In this document: positions 8,884-18,263 of the stretch, piece by piece
Numbering within the stretch: the first letter of the stretch is position 1
Layout of the letters: the number at the start of each line of letters is the position of its first letter
DNA from: Rhizobium bangladeshense
Lineage (GTDB): Bacteria > Pseudomonadota > Alphaproteobacteria > Rhizobiales > Rhizobiaceae
Direction of reading: 5' to 3'
DNA length: 64,000 bases
Assembly (NCBI RefSeq): GCF_001662075.1
Contig: NZ_LYPL01000009.1
Coordinates: 62,001 to 126,000, forward strand
Program-made: the position numbers and the translations under genes
The notes under the pieces: generated by a model
Seen by the model: the letters and a program-made list of their open reading frames with translations, nothing else
Database searches by the model: none
Told to the model about the DNA's origin: nothing

Positions 8884-9013
8884 CAAGCCGTCGAGCACGC
8901 GCAGGCGGCCATGGCAGCCGCCGATAAGGCAGCGATTTTCGATCCGCAGGAAAATGTTTGCACGTCTCGGCATTCGAGGCGATATCGCCAGCTACAAGTC
9001 GTTCGCGGCCTGA
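8884..9013 (+). pseudogene. 3'-end remnant of an ABM-like gene (copy B)
   Basis: About 43 codons match the end of the gene at 4064: AVEHAQAAMAAADKAA, FDPQE, then, after a one-base shift in an A-run near 8948-8952, MFARLGIRGDIASYKSFAA and a stop at 9011. No start or N-terminal half is present. The similarity to copy A continues into the GC-rich hairpin after the stop. It abuts the convergent MATE gene. The two copies frame the 4.4-8.8 kb cassette. Confidence 0.75.
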
Positions 9014-9019
9014 GGATAA

Positions 9020-9045
9020 GACGGCCGGCTCAAGCGCCGGCCGTC
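9020..9045. terminator. GC-rich hairpin between ABM remnant B and MATE gene
   Basis: GACGGCCGGC (9020-9029) is the exact inverse complement of GCCGGCCGTC (9036-9045). It overlaps the stop codon of the MATE gene and follows the remnant's stop. There is no clear T-run on either side, so it may be a weak bidirectional terminator. A related but imperfect hairpin follows copy A at about 4386-4415. Confidence 0.5.
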
Positions 9046-10433
9046 GCTCCCTCCCGGCGAAGCAGGAGGTAGAAGCGTGCGCAGAGCATGACGGCGGCAG
9101 CCGCCAGCCCGACGAGGAAGCCGAACCAGATGCCAATGCCGCCGAAGCCGAGCGGGAAGGCAAAGGCCCAGGCGAGGAGGAAGCCGATCGGCCAATAGGC
9201 GATCAGCGCCATGATCATCGGCACGCGCGCATCTTTCAGGCCGCGCAGCAATCCGTTGGCGATCACCTGCAGCCCGTCGACGAGCTGGAAAAGCCCGGCA
9301 ACGACGATCAGCGGGCCGGCATAGGCCAGCACTTGCGGCGCCTCGGGCGAGTTGACGTCGAGGAACCAGCTGCCGAGGAATTGCGGCATGGTGGCGAAGA
9401 TGACCGATCCGACCGCCGAGATGGCGCATGCAATGACAACAACCATGATCGAAGCGCGCACCAGCCCGTCGTGATCGCCCTGCCCGTGCGCGACGCCGAT
9501 GCGCACTGTCGCCGCCTGGCTGAGACCGAGCGGGATCATGAAGGCGATCGAAGCCCATTGCAGGGCGATGCCATGCGCGGCGAGCTCGATGGTGCCGATA
9601 TAACCCATCAGAAGCGACGCGACCGTAAACAGACTGACCTCGGCAAGCACGGTGACGCTGATCGGGAAACCCAGCCGGATGACCTCCAGCAGCGCGTGCC
9701 AGTCCGGCTTCCAAAACCGCACGAAGATCTCGTAGCGCCGCGTCTCCTCCCGCCGCTGGACAAAGACGAGGATGAAGAGGAAGCCCGCCGTCTGTACGAC
9801 CACCGAGACGATCGCCGCACCCTCGAGCCCCATGGCCGGAAAGCCGAAATGGCCGAGCACGAGGGCGTAGGCGAAGATAGCATTCATCACCAGGGTGACG
9901 ATCGTGACGTTGAGGATGATGCCCGCCTTGCCGATGGCACTGACGAGGGCTCGCATCACGTTGAAAAGGAGGGCCGGCAGCACGCCGAATTGGCCAATCA
10001 GAATATAGCCATGGGCGAGCCTGGCCACCTCCGGCTTCTGCTGTGCAAAAAGCAGGATCTGTTCCGCATTGAAAAAGGCCGGTTGCGCGATGATCCAGAA
10101 TCCGATCACCACCCACAGACCCATGCGCAGCGATCGGCGCACCGAGACGACGTCGCCGCGGCCATAGGCCTGCGCCACCATCGGAATGACGGCAATGGAA
10201 AAGCCCGAGCCGAAGATAAGGATCGTGAACAGGAACTGGGCCGACAGTACCATGGCCGCCAGTTGCTCGGCGCCAAGGCGGCCAATGATCATCACATCGG
10301 TGGTGTGGATGCCCAACTGAGCGAGCTGGGCGCCGATCAGCGGAATGCCGAGCGCCAGCGTCGCACGGAAATGTGCGCCCCAACGGTTATCGTTTGTCGG
10401 CGCAAGCCTGCGCGCGTCGATCGGCGTGTCCAT
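9030..10433 (-). CDS. MATE-family multidrug efflux transporter
   Basis: The 467-residue inner-membrane protein has about 12 hydrophobic segments in two homologous halves, as in NorM-type exporters that expel cationic drugs against Na+ or H+. Recognisable parts are ALGIPLIGAQLAQLGIHTTD with D in the first membrane region, MVAQAYGRGD at the end of the second, and the second-half equivalents GFPISVTVLAEVSLFTVASL and VRIGVAHGQGD. The start ATG at 10433 gives the usual length. It is followed upstream on the same strand by an MFS exporter, so two efflux pumps sit in tandem. Confidence 0.92.
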   Translation of the reverse strand: MDTPIDARRLAPTNDNRWGAHFRATLALGIPLIGAQLAQLGIHTTDVMIIGRLGAEQLAAMVLSAQFLFTILIFGSGFSIAVIPMVAQAYGRGDVVSVRRSLRMGLWVVIGFWIIAQPAFFNAEQILLFAQQKPEVARLAHGYILIGQFGVLPALLFNVMRALVSAIGKAGIILNVTIVTLVMNAIFAYALVLGHFGFPAMGLEGAAIVSVVVQTAGFLFILVFVQRREETRRYEIFVRFWKPDWHALLEVIRLGFPISVTVLAEVSLFTVASLLMGYIGTIELAAHGIALQWASIAFMIPLGLSQAATVRIGVAHGQGDHDGLVRASIMVVVIACAISAVGSVIFATMPQFLGSWFLDVNSPEAPQVLAYAGPLIVVAGLFQLVDGLQVIANGLLRGLKDARVPMIMALIAYWPIGFLLAWAFAFPLGFGGIGIWFGFLVGLAAAAVMLCARFYLLLRREGATAGA

Positions 10434-10578
10434 GACACCAGTCCTGTGATTGAAATCTGCGACGCCGCGTAATGAAGCGGCAAAATATCATTCGGACTTA
10501 GATCAAAGCCTCGCAAAGAACTACCCCAGAACGGGAAGATGATGAAAAATTCATCATGACATCACTATTTCTGATTGA

Positions 10579-11823
10579 TCAGCCCGCCGCTTCCAGCGCC
10601 TCGGCCGGCTCACGGATCCTAACCCTGGTGAGGAATACACCGGCGGCCAGCAGGATGAGCACGGCGGCGGTGAGATAAGGCGCACCGGCAAAGGTGACGG
10701 GTGCCTCGGGCCGGGTGAAATAGCCGAACATCTGCGTGAAGATCAGCGGCCCGACGATGGTGGTGATGCTGCTGATGCTGGTCAGCGCGCCCTGCAGCTC
10801 GCCCTGCGCCGAAGGCGGCACTTTGCCGGCGGCGATGCTGCGCAGCGGCGGATCGGCGACGTTTTCGATGACGGTCGCGACGATGACGACGTAGACGACC
10901 CACCCCTCCCAGGCGAAGGCATAGCCGGTCAGTCCCGCAGCCGAGAAGCACAGGCCGAGGAGAGCAGTCTTCCACTCGCCGAGCAGGGGCACGATCCGCG
11001 GCAGGACGAACCCCATGACGAGCGCAGCACCGATCCCGTAGATACCGAGCGACAGGCCGATCTGCCCCTCGCTCCAGCCGTAACGATAGGTCGAGACGAA
11101 CGACCAGACGGAGGGATAGACGGCATGCGCCAGGAAAAACAGGAACATCACGAGGCTGACCCAGCCGATGCCGGGGTAGTGGCGCATCTGGCGAAGCGCG
11201 CCGAGCGGGTTGGCGCGCTTCCACTCGAAGCGGCGGCGGTTCTTCGCTTCCAGCGTTTCCGGCAGCAGGAAGCAGGCGGCGATGAAATTGAGAAGCGACA
11301 GCGCTGCCGCGCCAAGGAACGGCACACGCGGTCCGAACTCGCCGAGAACGCCGCCGATAACAGGGCCGATGGTGAAGCCGACGCCGAAGGCGATGCCGAT
11401 CAGCCCGAAATTCTTCGCCCGGTTCTCCTCGGTGCTGATATCGGCAATGTAGGCCGAGCATGTGGCGAAGCTGCCGCCGCTGATGCCGGCAAGCACGCGG
11501 CCGACAAACAGCATCCAGAAGCTGGTGGCGATGCCGCAGATGAAATTGTCGATCGCAAAGGTCAGCACCGACAACAAAAGGATCGGCCGGCGGCCGAAAC
11601 GGTCCGACAGGTTTCCGAGCAGCGGCGCGAACAGGAACTGCATGCCGGCATAGACGAGCATCAGCCAGCCGCCGTCGATTGCCGCATCGCTGACGCTGCC
11701 GCCGGTCAGTTGCTCCAGATAGGCCGGCAGCACCGGCATGATGATGGCGATGCCGATAATGTCGAGGAAGAGGATGATGAAGACCAGGAAAAGGCCGCGG
11801 CGAACGAATTTCGGGTCAAGCAT
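10579..11823 (-). CDS. MFS transporter, TetA-like drug:proton antiporter
   Basis: The 414-residue protein has 12 predicted membrane segments. It carries the MFS motif A between helices 2 and 3 (GNLSDRFGRRPILLLS), D-x-R-type residues in helix 4 (VGRVLAGISGGSFAT) and motif C of 12-helix antiporters in helix 5 (GFTIGPVIGGVLGEFG). The N-terminal LDIIGIAIIMPVLPAYL is typical of the TetA group. Substrate specificity cannot be read from sequence; tetracycline resistance should not be assumed. No TetR-type repressor lies next to it. Confidence 0.92.
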   Translation of the reverse strand: MLDPKFVRRGLFLVFIILFLDIIGIAIIMPVLPAYLEQLTGGSVSDAAIDGGWLMLVYAGMQFLFAPLLGNLSDRFGRRPILLLSVLTFAIDNFICGIATSFWMLFVGRVLAGISGGSFATCSAYIADISTEENRAKNFGLIGIAFGVGFTIGPVIGGVLGEFGPRVPFLGAAALSLLNFIAACFLLPETLEAKNRRRFEWKRANPLGALRQMRHYPGIGWVSLVMFLFFLAHAVYPSVWSFVSTYRYGWSEGQIGLSLGIYGIGAALVMGFVLPRIVPLLGEWKTALLGLCFSAAGLTGYAFAWEGWVVYVVIVATVIENVADPPLRSIAAGKVPPSAQGELQGALTSISSITTIVGPLIFTQMFGYFTRPEAPVTFAGAPYLTAAVLILLAAGVFLTRVRIREPAEALEAAG

Positions 11824-12120
11824 GACGCATCTCTACAGCAATTGTTTCTGAAAAGACGATCCCGTCGCCGCTAAGGTGACATAACTCAGAAAGAAACACG
11901 AAACAATACGTGAACATTTCAAAGTTTTTGATGCGGCTGCACGGGAAGTTTATGAAATCCCTCAACCGCCGGGCGCGGTGGGGTGGTCGGCTCCCTTGCA
12001 ATCACTGCGACGACGCGCTGCTGCCGGCGATCGTTATCCCGAACATATGCTGCGGCATATGGATAGTGAGAGATAGTGAAGACGGGGCGAAGGACGAAAA
12101 CGAGCGTCCTGCCGTGTACC

Positions 12121-12275
12121 TCCCTCATCCGACGCTTCGGGCCACCTTCTCCCCCGCTGGGGAGCAGAGGAAGCAAGCCGGCTGTCCTCATTCATCACAG
12201 GTTCTCTAAGAACGAAGGGCGCCGCGGCGATTCCCTTCTCCCCAGCGGGAGAAGGTGCCGGCAGGCGGATGAGGG
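12121..12275. repeat. Inverted pair of rhizobial intergenic palindromic element
   Basis: The arm at 12121-12164 (starting TCCCTCATCC, containing CCACCTTCTCCC and GCTGGGG) is largely the inverse complement of the arm at 12236-12275 (CCCCAGCGGGAGAAGGTG ... GGATGAGGG). The two face each other across about 70 bp. Elements with the CCTCATCCG...ACCTTCTCCC core are a frequent dispersed intergenic repeat in Rhizobium. The rest of the 11824-12306 gap shows no gene that I can support. Confidence 0.65.
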
Positions 12276-12306
12276 GGCGGCACGCGCAAACCTTAGCTAA
12301 GCAACC

Positions 12307-13227
12307 TCAAACCGGTCCTGAGAATGTATCGCAAGCCGACAGCTGGCCGCTGTCGAAGCCGCGCTTGAACCATCTGACGCGTTGTTGCGAGGTGCCGTGG
12401 TTGAAACTCTCGGGCACGACGTAACCTTGCGACCGCTTCTGCATCGTATCGTCACCGATCTGTTGGGCGGCATTCAGTGCTTCCTCAAGGTCGCCGGATT
12501 CCAGCAGACCCTTCTGCTGGGTATATTTGCCCCAGATGCCGGCGAAGCAATCGGCCTGCAGCTCGACGCGCACCGACATCTCATTGGCCTGCTCCTCGCT
12601 CATGCGCCGGCGGGCCTCGTTGAACTTCGGCAGGATGCCGAGGAGGTTCTGCACGTGGTGACCGACCTCATGGGCGACGACATAGGCTTCGGCGAAATCG
12701 CCCGAAGCGCCGAACCGGTCGGAGAGTTCCTGGAAGAAATCCGTGTCGAGATAGACCTTGTGATCACCTGGGCAATAGAACGGCCCGGACGCGGCTGAGG
12801 CGAAGCCGCAGCCCGATTGCGTTTGTCCCGAGAATAGCACAAGGCGCGGCTCCTCGTAATTCTGGCCCTGTGCCTGGAAGATGCCGTTCCATGTATCCTC
12901 GGTCTCTGCCAGAACGGTGCGCATAAAAGCGGTCATCTCGTCGTTGGCTGGCGTGCGTGTTCCTTCGGACTGGCTCTGTTCGTAGCCGGGGCCGCTCGAC
13001 ATGCCGCCGGTTTCGAGCACCTGCAGCAGATCGACGCCCATCATCTTGAAGATGAAATAGATGACGACGAGAAAGATGATCGTGCCGATGCTCAAGCCGC
13101 CGCCGGCGCGGCGAACGCCGCCGCCGGAAGGAAAGTTGAAGCCGCCGCCGCGACCGAAACCGCGGCCGCCCGGATCGCCGCGGCGATCCTCGATATTGTC
13201 GGACTGACGCCGGCCTCTCCATTCCAT
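12307..13227 (-). CDS. YpfJ-type neutral zinc metallopeptidase
   Basis: The 306-residue protein starts MEWRGRRQSDNIEDRRG, the typical opening of this family. A glycine/arginine-rich stretch and one membrane helix (IGTIIFLVVIYFIFKMMG, about residues 48-65) precede the peptidase domain, with the zinc motif VVAHEVGHHVQNLLG and downstream glutamate LQADCFAGIWG. One anchor and a folded C-terminal domain suggest a periplasmic or membrane-anchored protease; the physiological substrate is unknown. The ATG at 13227 has GGGGAG 8 nt upstream, better than the in-frame codon at 13245. Confidence 0.9.
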   Translation of the reverse strand: MEWRGRRQSDNIEDRRGDPGGRGFGRGGGFNFPSGGGVRRAGGGLSIGTIIFLVVIYFIFKMMGVDLLQVLETGGMSSGPGYEQSQSEGTRTPANDEMTAFMRTVLAETEDTWNGIFQAQGQNYEEPRLVLFSGQTQSGCGFASAASGPFYCPGDHKVYLDTDFFQELSDRFGASGDFAEAYVVAHEVGHHVQNLLGILPKFNEARRRMSEEQANEMSVRVELQADCFAGIWGKYTQQKGLLESGDLEEALNAAQQIGDDTMQKRSQGYVVPESFNHGTSQQRVRWFKRGFDSGQLSACDTFSGPV

Positions 13228-13461
13228 CTTCGTTCTCCCCGACAATGCCCATGCTTCTTACCTCAGGAATCTATATATCCGTCGTTAGCCGGAATTCCAG
13301 CGACTTCATCGGGCGACAGGCCAGCTCTTTGGGGCATACGATCATGGCGAGCGCGCAGCCGATCGGCACGCCGCTTCAGATAAAGAAGGCGCCCTAAGCG
13401 CTTGACGGGACTCCCGCTTTGGCTCTTCCTGATCAGGAGAAGAATTCGGGAGGATAGGCCG

Positions 13462-14490
13462 ATGAAGGCCGTACGCCTGGAAGCAACCGGAAAATTGCAG
13501 CTCTGCGAGATCGGCAAGCCCGTGCCGGGGCCGGGCGAATTGCTGGTGCGCATTGAGGCCTGCGGCATCTGCGGCACCGACCGCCATATCTTCCGTGGCG
13601 AATTTCCTTCCAAGCCGCCGGTGACGCTCGGCCATGAATTTGCCGGCATCGTCGAGGCGGTCGGCAGGGGCGTGACCGACTTTCTCCCCGGCATGCGCGT
13701 GACCGGCAATCCGAACATCTCTTGCGGCGGCTGCGAGGAATGCCGGCGCGGCCGGGTCAATCTCTGCCGGAAGCTGCAGGCGATCGGCATCCACCGCGAC
13801 GGCGGCTTTGCCGAATATGTCTGCATGCCCGAAAGCTAGGCCTTCGCTCTGCCGGCCGATCTCGATCCGCTCCACGGCGCCTTCTGCGAGCCGCTGGCCT
13901 GCTGTATCCATGGTGTCGATCTCGCCGGGTTGAAAACCGGCGCGTCGGCCATCGTGCTCGGCGGCGGCGTCATCGGCCTGCTGACGATTCAGCTGGCACG
14001 GCTTGCCGGTGCGACCCGCATCGTGCTGGTGACTCGCAGTGCCGAAAAGCGGCAGCTGGCCGAAAGCCTCGGCGCGACGGCAACGGCCGATCCCGGGGAC
14101 GGCGACATCGTTGCCCGCATCATCGCCGAAGACGGACTGCTGCCCGGCGGCGCCGATGTCGTCTTCGAATGCGCCGGCGTGGCCGAGACCATGCAGCAGG
14201 CGCCCCGGCTTGCGCGGCGCGGCGGCACCGCCGTCATTTTGGGCGTCATGCCGCAGGGCGCAATCATCGAGGTCGAACCCTTCGATCTGCTGTTTCGCGA
14301 AGTCGCGCTGATAAGCTCCTTCGTCAACCCCTTCACCCATGGCCGCGCCGCCGACCTCATCGCCTCCGGCAGGATCAAGGTCGAGCCGCTGATATCCAGG
14401 CGGATCGGGCTCGATGAGGCCCCGGAAGCTATCACCAATCCGGCGCGCGGCGGCGAAATCCGGGTGCTCGTCGTGCCGGACGGGAAATAG
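13462..14490 (+). pseudogene. Zinc-dependent alcohol/sorbitol-type dehydrogenase with internal amber stop
   Basis: A 343-codon frame encodes a medium-chain zinc dehydrogenase: the catalytic zinc region EACGICGTDRHIF and LGHEFAGIVEAVG, structural zinc cysteines CGGCEECRRGRVNLC, the Rossmann motif VLGGGVIGLLTIQLARLAGA and the VFECAGVAETM segment. Codon 126 is TAG (13837-13839), between MPES and AFALPADLDPLHG. The frame is otherwise intact on both sides, so one CAG-to-TAG change explains the break. GGGAGGAT lies 7 nt before the start. The product would be cut just after the structural zinc lobe and be inactive unless the stop is suppressed. Substrate: a polyol or alcohol, by family. Confidence 0.85.
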
Positions 14491-14661
14491 CTTTCACGCC
14501 ATATCCGGATTCCTGTCGATTCCGCGATTTATGGGGTTCCGTTTGCAAATACATTTGCCTATAAGCCGCTTCTAGCCTGAAAAGACCCTCAATGCGCGAC
14601 CCGACCCGGTGATCTCCCACCCTGGCCGGCTTTTTGCGCAGCCAGACAATGGATATCGCCC

Positions 14662-17600
14662 ATGCCGAAGCGCCAAGACATCAAATCGATCCTCATCATC
14701 GGCGCGGGACCGATCGTCATTGGCCAGGCTTGCGAGTTCGATTATTCCGGCACCCAGGCCTGCAAGGCGCTGAAGGAGGAAGGCTACCGCGTCATCCTCG
14801 TCAACTCCAACCCCGCGACGATCATGACCGATCCGGGCTTGGCCGACGCCACTTATGTCGAGCCGATCACCCCTGAGGTCGTCGCCAAGATCATCGCCAA
14901 GGAGCGCCCGGACGCGCTGCTGCCGACCATGGGCGGCCAGACGGCGCTGAACACAGCGCTGTCGCTGAAGCGCATGGGCGTGCTCGATCGCTACAATGTC
15001 GAAATGATCGGCGCCAAGCCCGCCGCTATCGACATGGCCGAAGACCGCGCGCTGTTCCGCGAGGCGATGGCCCGCATCGGCCTGGAAACGCCGCGCTCGA
15101 TGCTGGCGAACGCGACCGACATCAAGGACCTCGACCGCAAGACGCACGAGGCCGAGCGCAGCAAGCTGCGCGAAAGCCTCTCGGGCTCCGACCTCGACAA
15201 GGGGCTGGACGAACTGGAAAACCAGTGGAACCTCGGCGAGAGCGACCGCAAGCAGCGTTATTTGAACCACGCCATGGCGATCGCCGCCCAGGCGCTCGAC
15301 CATGTCGGCCTGCCCGCCATCATCCGCCCCTCATTCACGCTCGGCGGCACCGGCGGCGGCATTGCCTATAACCGCTCGGAATTCTTCGAGATCGTCGGCG
15401 GCGGCCTCGATGCATCCCCGACGACGGAAGTGCTGATCGAGGAATCGGTGCTCGGCTGGAAGGAGTATGAGATGGAGGTCGTCCGCGACAAAGCGGACAA
15501 CTGCATCATCATCTGCTCGATCGAGAATATCGACCCGATGGGTGTCCATACCGGCGATTCGATCACCGTCGCTCCGGCGCTGACGCTGACCGACAAGGAA
15601 TACCAGATCATGCGCAACGCCTCGATCGCGGTGCTGCGCGAGATCGGCGTCGAGACCGGCGGCTCGAACGTCCAGTTCGCCGTCAACCCGAAGGACGGCC
15701 GCCTCGTCGTCATCGAAATGAACCCGCGTGTGTCGCGCTCTTCGGCGCTGGCCTCCAAGGCCACCGGCTTCCCGATCGCCAAGGTCGCCGCCAAACTCGC
15801 TATCGGCTATACGCTCGACGAACTCGAAAACGACATCACTGGGGGCGCCACGCCCGCCTCCTTCGAGCCGTCGATCGATTATGTCGTCACCAAGATCCCG
15901 CGTTTCGCCTTCGAGAAATTCCCCGGCGCCTCGCCGGTGCTGACCACCGCGATGAAATCGGTCGGCGAAGTCATGGCGATCGGCCGCACTTTCGCCGAAT
16001 CGCTGCAGAAGGCCCTGCGCGGCCTCGAAACCGGCCTGACCGGTCTCGACGAGATCGAGATCCCCGATTTCGAAGAAGGCGAATCCAGCCAGAACGCCAT
16101 CCGCGCCGCCATCGGCACGCCGACGCCCGATCGCCTGCGCATGGTCGCCCAGGCGCTGCGTCAGGGTCTCAGCATCGAAGAGGTGCATGAAGGCTGCAAG
16201 ATCGACCCCTGGTTCATCGCCGAACTCAAGAATATCGTCGACATGGAAGCTCGCATCCGCGAGCATGGCCTCCCCAATGATGCGGCGAACCTCCGCATGC
16301 TGAAGGCCATGGGCTTTTCCGATGCGCGCCTGGCGACGCTGACCGGCAAGCGCCCGAAGGAAGTTGCCGAACTGCGCAACGGCCTGAACGTCCGCCCCGT
16401 TTTCAAGCGCATCGACACCTGCGCCGCCGAATTCGCTTCGCCTACCGCCTACATGTATTCGACCTATGAGACGCCCTTCGTCGGCGCCGCCCGCTCGGAG
16501 GCTGAGGTTTCGGACCGCAAGAAGGTCGTCATCCTCGGCGGCGGCCCGAACCGCATTGGCCAGGGCATCGAGTTCGACTATTGCTGCTGCCACGCCGCCT
16601 TCGCGCTGAAGGATGCGGGCTATGAAGCGATCATGATCAACTGCAACCCGGAAACCGTCTCGACCGACTACGACACGTCGGACCGCCTCTATTTCGAGCC
16701 GCTGACGGCGGAAGACGTGATCGAAATCCTGCGCGCCGAGCAGGAAAAGGGCGAAGTCGTCGGCGTCATCGTCCAGTTCGGCGGCCAGACGCCGCTGAAG
16801 CTTGCCGAAGCGCTGGAAAAGAACGGCATCCCGATCCTCGGCACCGCGCCCGATGCGATCGATCTCGCCGAAGACCGCGACCGCTTCCAGAAGCTTCTGA
16901 TGAAGCTCGACCTCAACCAGCCGAACAACGGCATCGCCTATTCGGTCGAGCAGGCACGTCTCGTCGCTGCCGAAATCGGCTTCCCGCTGGTCGTGCGCCC
17001 GTCCTACGTGCTCGGCGGCCGCGCCATGCAGATCCTGCATTCGGAAGGCCAGCTGCAGACTTACCTGCTCGACACGGTGCCGGAACTGGTGCCTGAAGAC
17101 ATCAAGCAGCGTTATCCCAACGACAAGACCGGCCAGATCAACACCCTGCTCGGCAAGAACCCGCTGCTCTTCGACAGCTACCTCACCCACGCCATCGAAG
17201 TCGACGTCGACTGCCTTTCTGACGGCACCGATGTCTATGTCGCCGGCATCATGGAGCATATCGAGGAAGCCGGCATCCATTCCGGCGATAGCGCCTGTTC
17301 GCTGCCGCCGCGCTCGCTGCCCGTCGAGCTGCTCGACGAGCTGGAGCGTCAGGCGAAGGCCATGGCCAAGGCGCTCAATGTCGGCGGCCTGATGAACGTT
17401 CAGTTCGCCATCAAGGACGGCACCGTCTACGTGCTCGAGGTCAACCCGCGCGCTTCGCGCACCGTGCCTTTCGTCGCCAAGACGATCGGCGCGCCGATTG
17501 CCAAGATCGCCGCCCGCGTCATGGCCGGCGAGAAGCTCGACGCGACCTTTGCCGCCTACGGCACGAAGCCCGATCCGCGCAAGCTCACGCATATCGCCGT

Positions 17601-18150
17601 CAAGGAGGCCGTCTTCCCCTTCGCCCGTTTCCCCGGCGTCGATACGCTGCTTGGGCCCGAAATGCGCTCGACCGGCGAAGTCATCGGCCTCGACACCGAT
17701 TTTGCGCTGGCCTTCGCCAAGTCGCAGCTCGGCGCCGGCGTCGAACTGCCGCGTGACGGCACGGTCTTCGTCTCGGTGCGCGACGAGGACAAGCCGCGCG
17801 TGCTGCCGGCGATCTGTATCCTCGTCGAACAGGGCTTCAAGGTGTTGGCGACCGGCGGCACCGCCCGCTTCCTCGGCGAAAACGGCATCACCGCCACCAA
17901 GATCAACAAGGTTCTGGAAGGCCGCCCGCATATCGAGGACGCGATCCGCAACCGCCAAGTCCAGCTCGTCATCAACACCACCGACGGCAACAAGGCGATC
18001 TCGGATTCCAAGTCGCTGCGCCGCGCGACGCTGATGCAGAAGGTGCCCTATTACACGACGATGGCCGGTGCCGAGGCCGCCGCCCAGGCGATCAAGGCGC
18101 TGAAGGCCGGCAATCTGGAAGTGCGGCCGCTGCAGAGCTACTTTGCCTGA
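14662..18150 (+). CDS. carB: Carbamoyl-phosphate synthase, large subunit
   Basis: The 1162-residue protein makes carbamoyl phosphate from bicarbonate, ATP and the ammonia delivered by CarA. It has two homologous ATP-grasp halves. The first opens with SILIIGAGPIVIGQACEFDY and contains RPSFTLGGTGGGIAY; the second opens with VVILGGGPNRIGQGIEFDYC and contains RPSYVLGGRAMQIL. The C-terminal MGS-like allosteric domain (VLATGGTARFLGENGI, near residue 1070) binds effectors. It is longer than the enterobacterial protein (about 1073) because of an insertion around residues 150-200 (DRKTHEAERSKLRESL...), commonly seen in rhizobial CarB. carA is 12 kb upstream. Confidence 0.97.
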   Translation: MPKRQDIKSILIIGAGPIVIGQACEFDYSGTQACKALKEEGYRVILVNSNPATIMTDPGLADATYVEPITPEVVAKIIAKERPDALLPTMGGQTALNTALSLKRMGVLDRYNVEMIGAKPAAIDMAEDRALFREAMARIGLETPRSMLANATDIKDLDRKTHEAERSKLRESLSGSDLDKGLDELENQWNLGESDRKQRYLNHAMAIAAQALDHVGLPAIIRPSFTLGGTGGGIAYNRSEFFEIVGGGLDASPTTEVLIEESVLGWKEYEMEVVRDKADNCIIICSIENIDPMGVHTGDSITVAPALTLTDKEYQIMRNASIAVLREIGVETGGSNVQFAVNPKDGRLVVIEMNPRVSRSSALASKATGFPIAKVAAKLAIGYTLDELENDITGGATPASFEPSIDYVVTKIPRFAFEKFPGASPVLTTAMKSVGEVMAIGRTFAESLQKALRGLETGLTGLDEIEIPDFEEGESSQNAIRAAIGTPTPDRLRMVAQALRQGLSIEEVHEGCKIDPWFIAELKNIVDMEARIREHGLPNDAANLRMLKAMGFSDARLATLTGKRPKEVAELRNGLNVRPVFKRIDTCAAEFASPTAYMYSTYETPFVGAARSEAEVSDRKKVVILGGGPNRIGQGIEFDYCCCHAAFALKDAGYEAIMINCNPETVSTDYDTSDRLYFEPLTAEDVIEILRAEQEKGEVVGVIVQFGGQTPLKLAEALEKNGIPILGTAPDAIDLAEDRDRFQKLLMKLDLNQPNNGIAYSVEQARLVAAEIGFPLVVRPSYVLGGRAMQILHSEGQLQTYLLDTVPELVPEDIKQRYPNDKTGQINTLLGKNPLLFDSYLTHAIEVDVDCLSDGTDVYVAGIMEHIEEAGIHSGDSACSLPPRSLPVELLDELERQAKAMAKALNVGGLMNVQFAIKDGTVYVLEVNPRASRTVPFVAKTIGAPIAKIAARVMAGEKLDATFAAYGTKPDPRKLTHIAVKEAVFPFARFPGVDTLLGPEMRSTGEVIGLDTDFALAFAKSQLGAGVELPRDGTVFVSVRDEDKPRVLPAICILVEQGFKVLATGGTARFLGENGITATKINKVLEGRPHIEDAIRNRQVQLVINTTDGNKAISDSKSLRRATLMQKVPYYTTMAGAEAAAQAIKALKAGNLEVRPLQSYFA

Positions 18151-18263
18151 GATCAGGGCAATTCCAGCAAACCCGTGCCGCGTTTTTGCGTCCGCAAGAG
18201 AGTATGAACTGGAACTGCGTCTGCGCTCCTTGAGCGCCGACGCTGAGTTCAACCAGAATCAAC

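Noticed and set aside
8958..10472. 504-codon plus-strand frame opposite the MATE gene
   Set aside because: Composition is extremely charged and repetitive, as expected for the complement of a membrane protein; the MATE motifs are on the minus strand.
10579..11823. Tetracycline-resistance determinant
   Set aside because: The MFS protein resembles TetA in general layout only; no TetR partner and no specificity marker.
12121..12275. Inverted repeats as ends of an insertion sequence
   Set aside because: There is no transposase and only about 70 bp between the arms; the sequence matches a common rhizobial intergenic palindrome.
15331..18252. 973-codon open frame antisense to carB
   Set aside because: The plus-strand CarB is unmistakable over its whole length; the antisense frame is a by-product of GC-rich codon use and has no family features.
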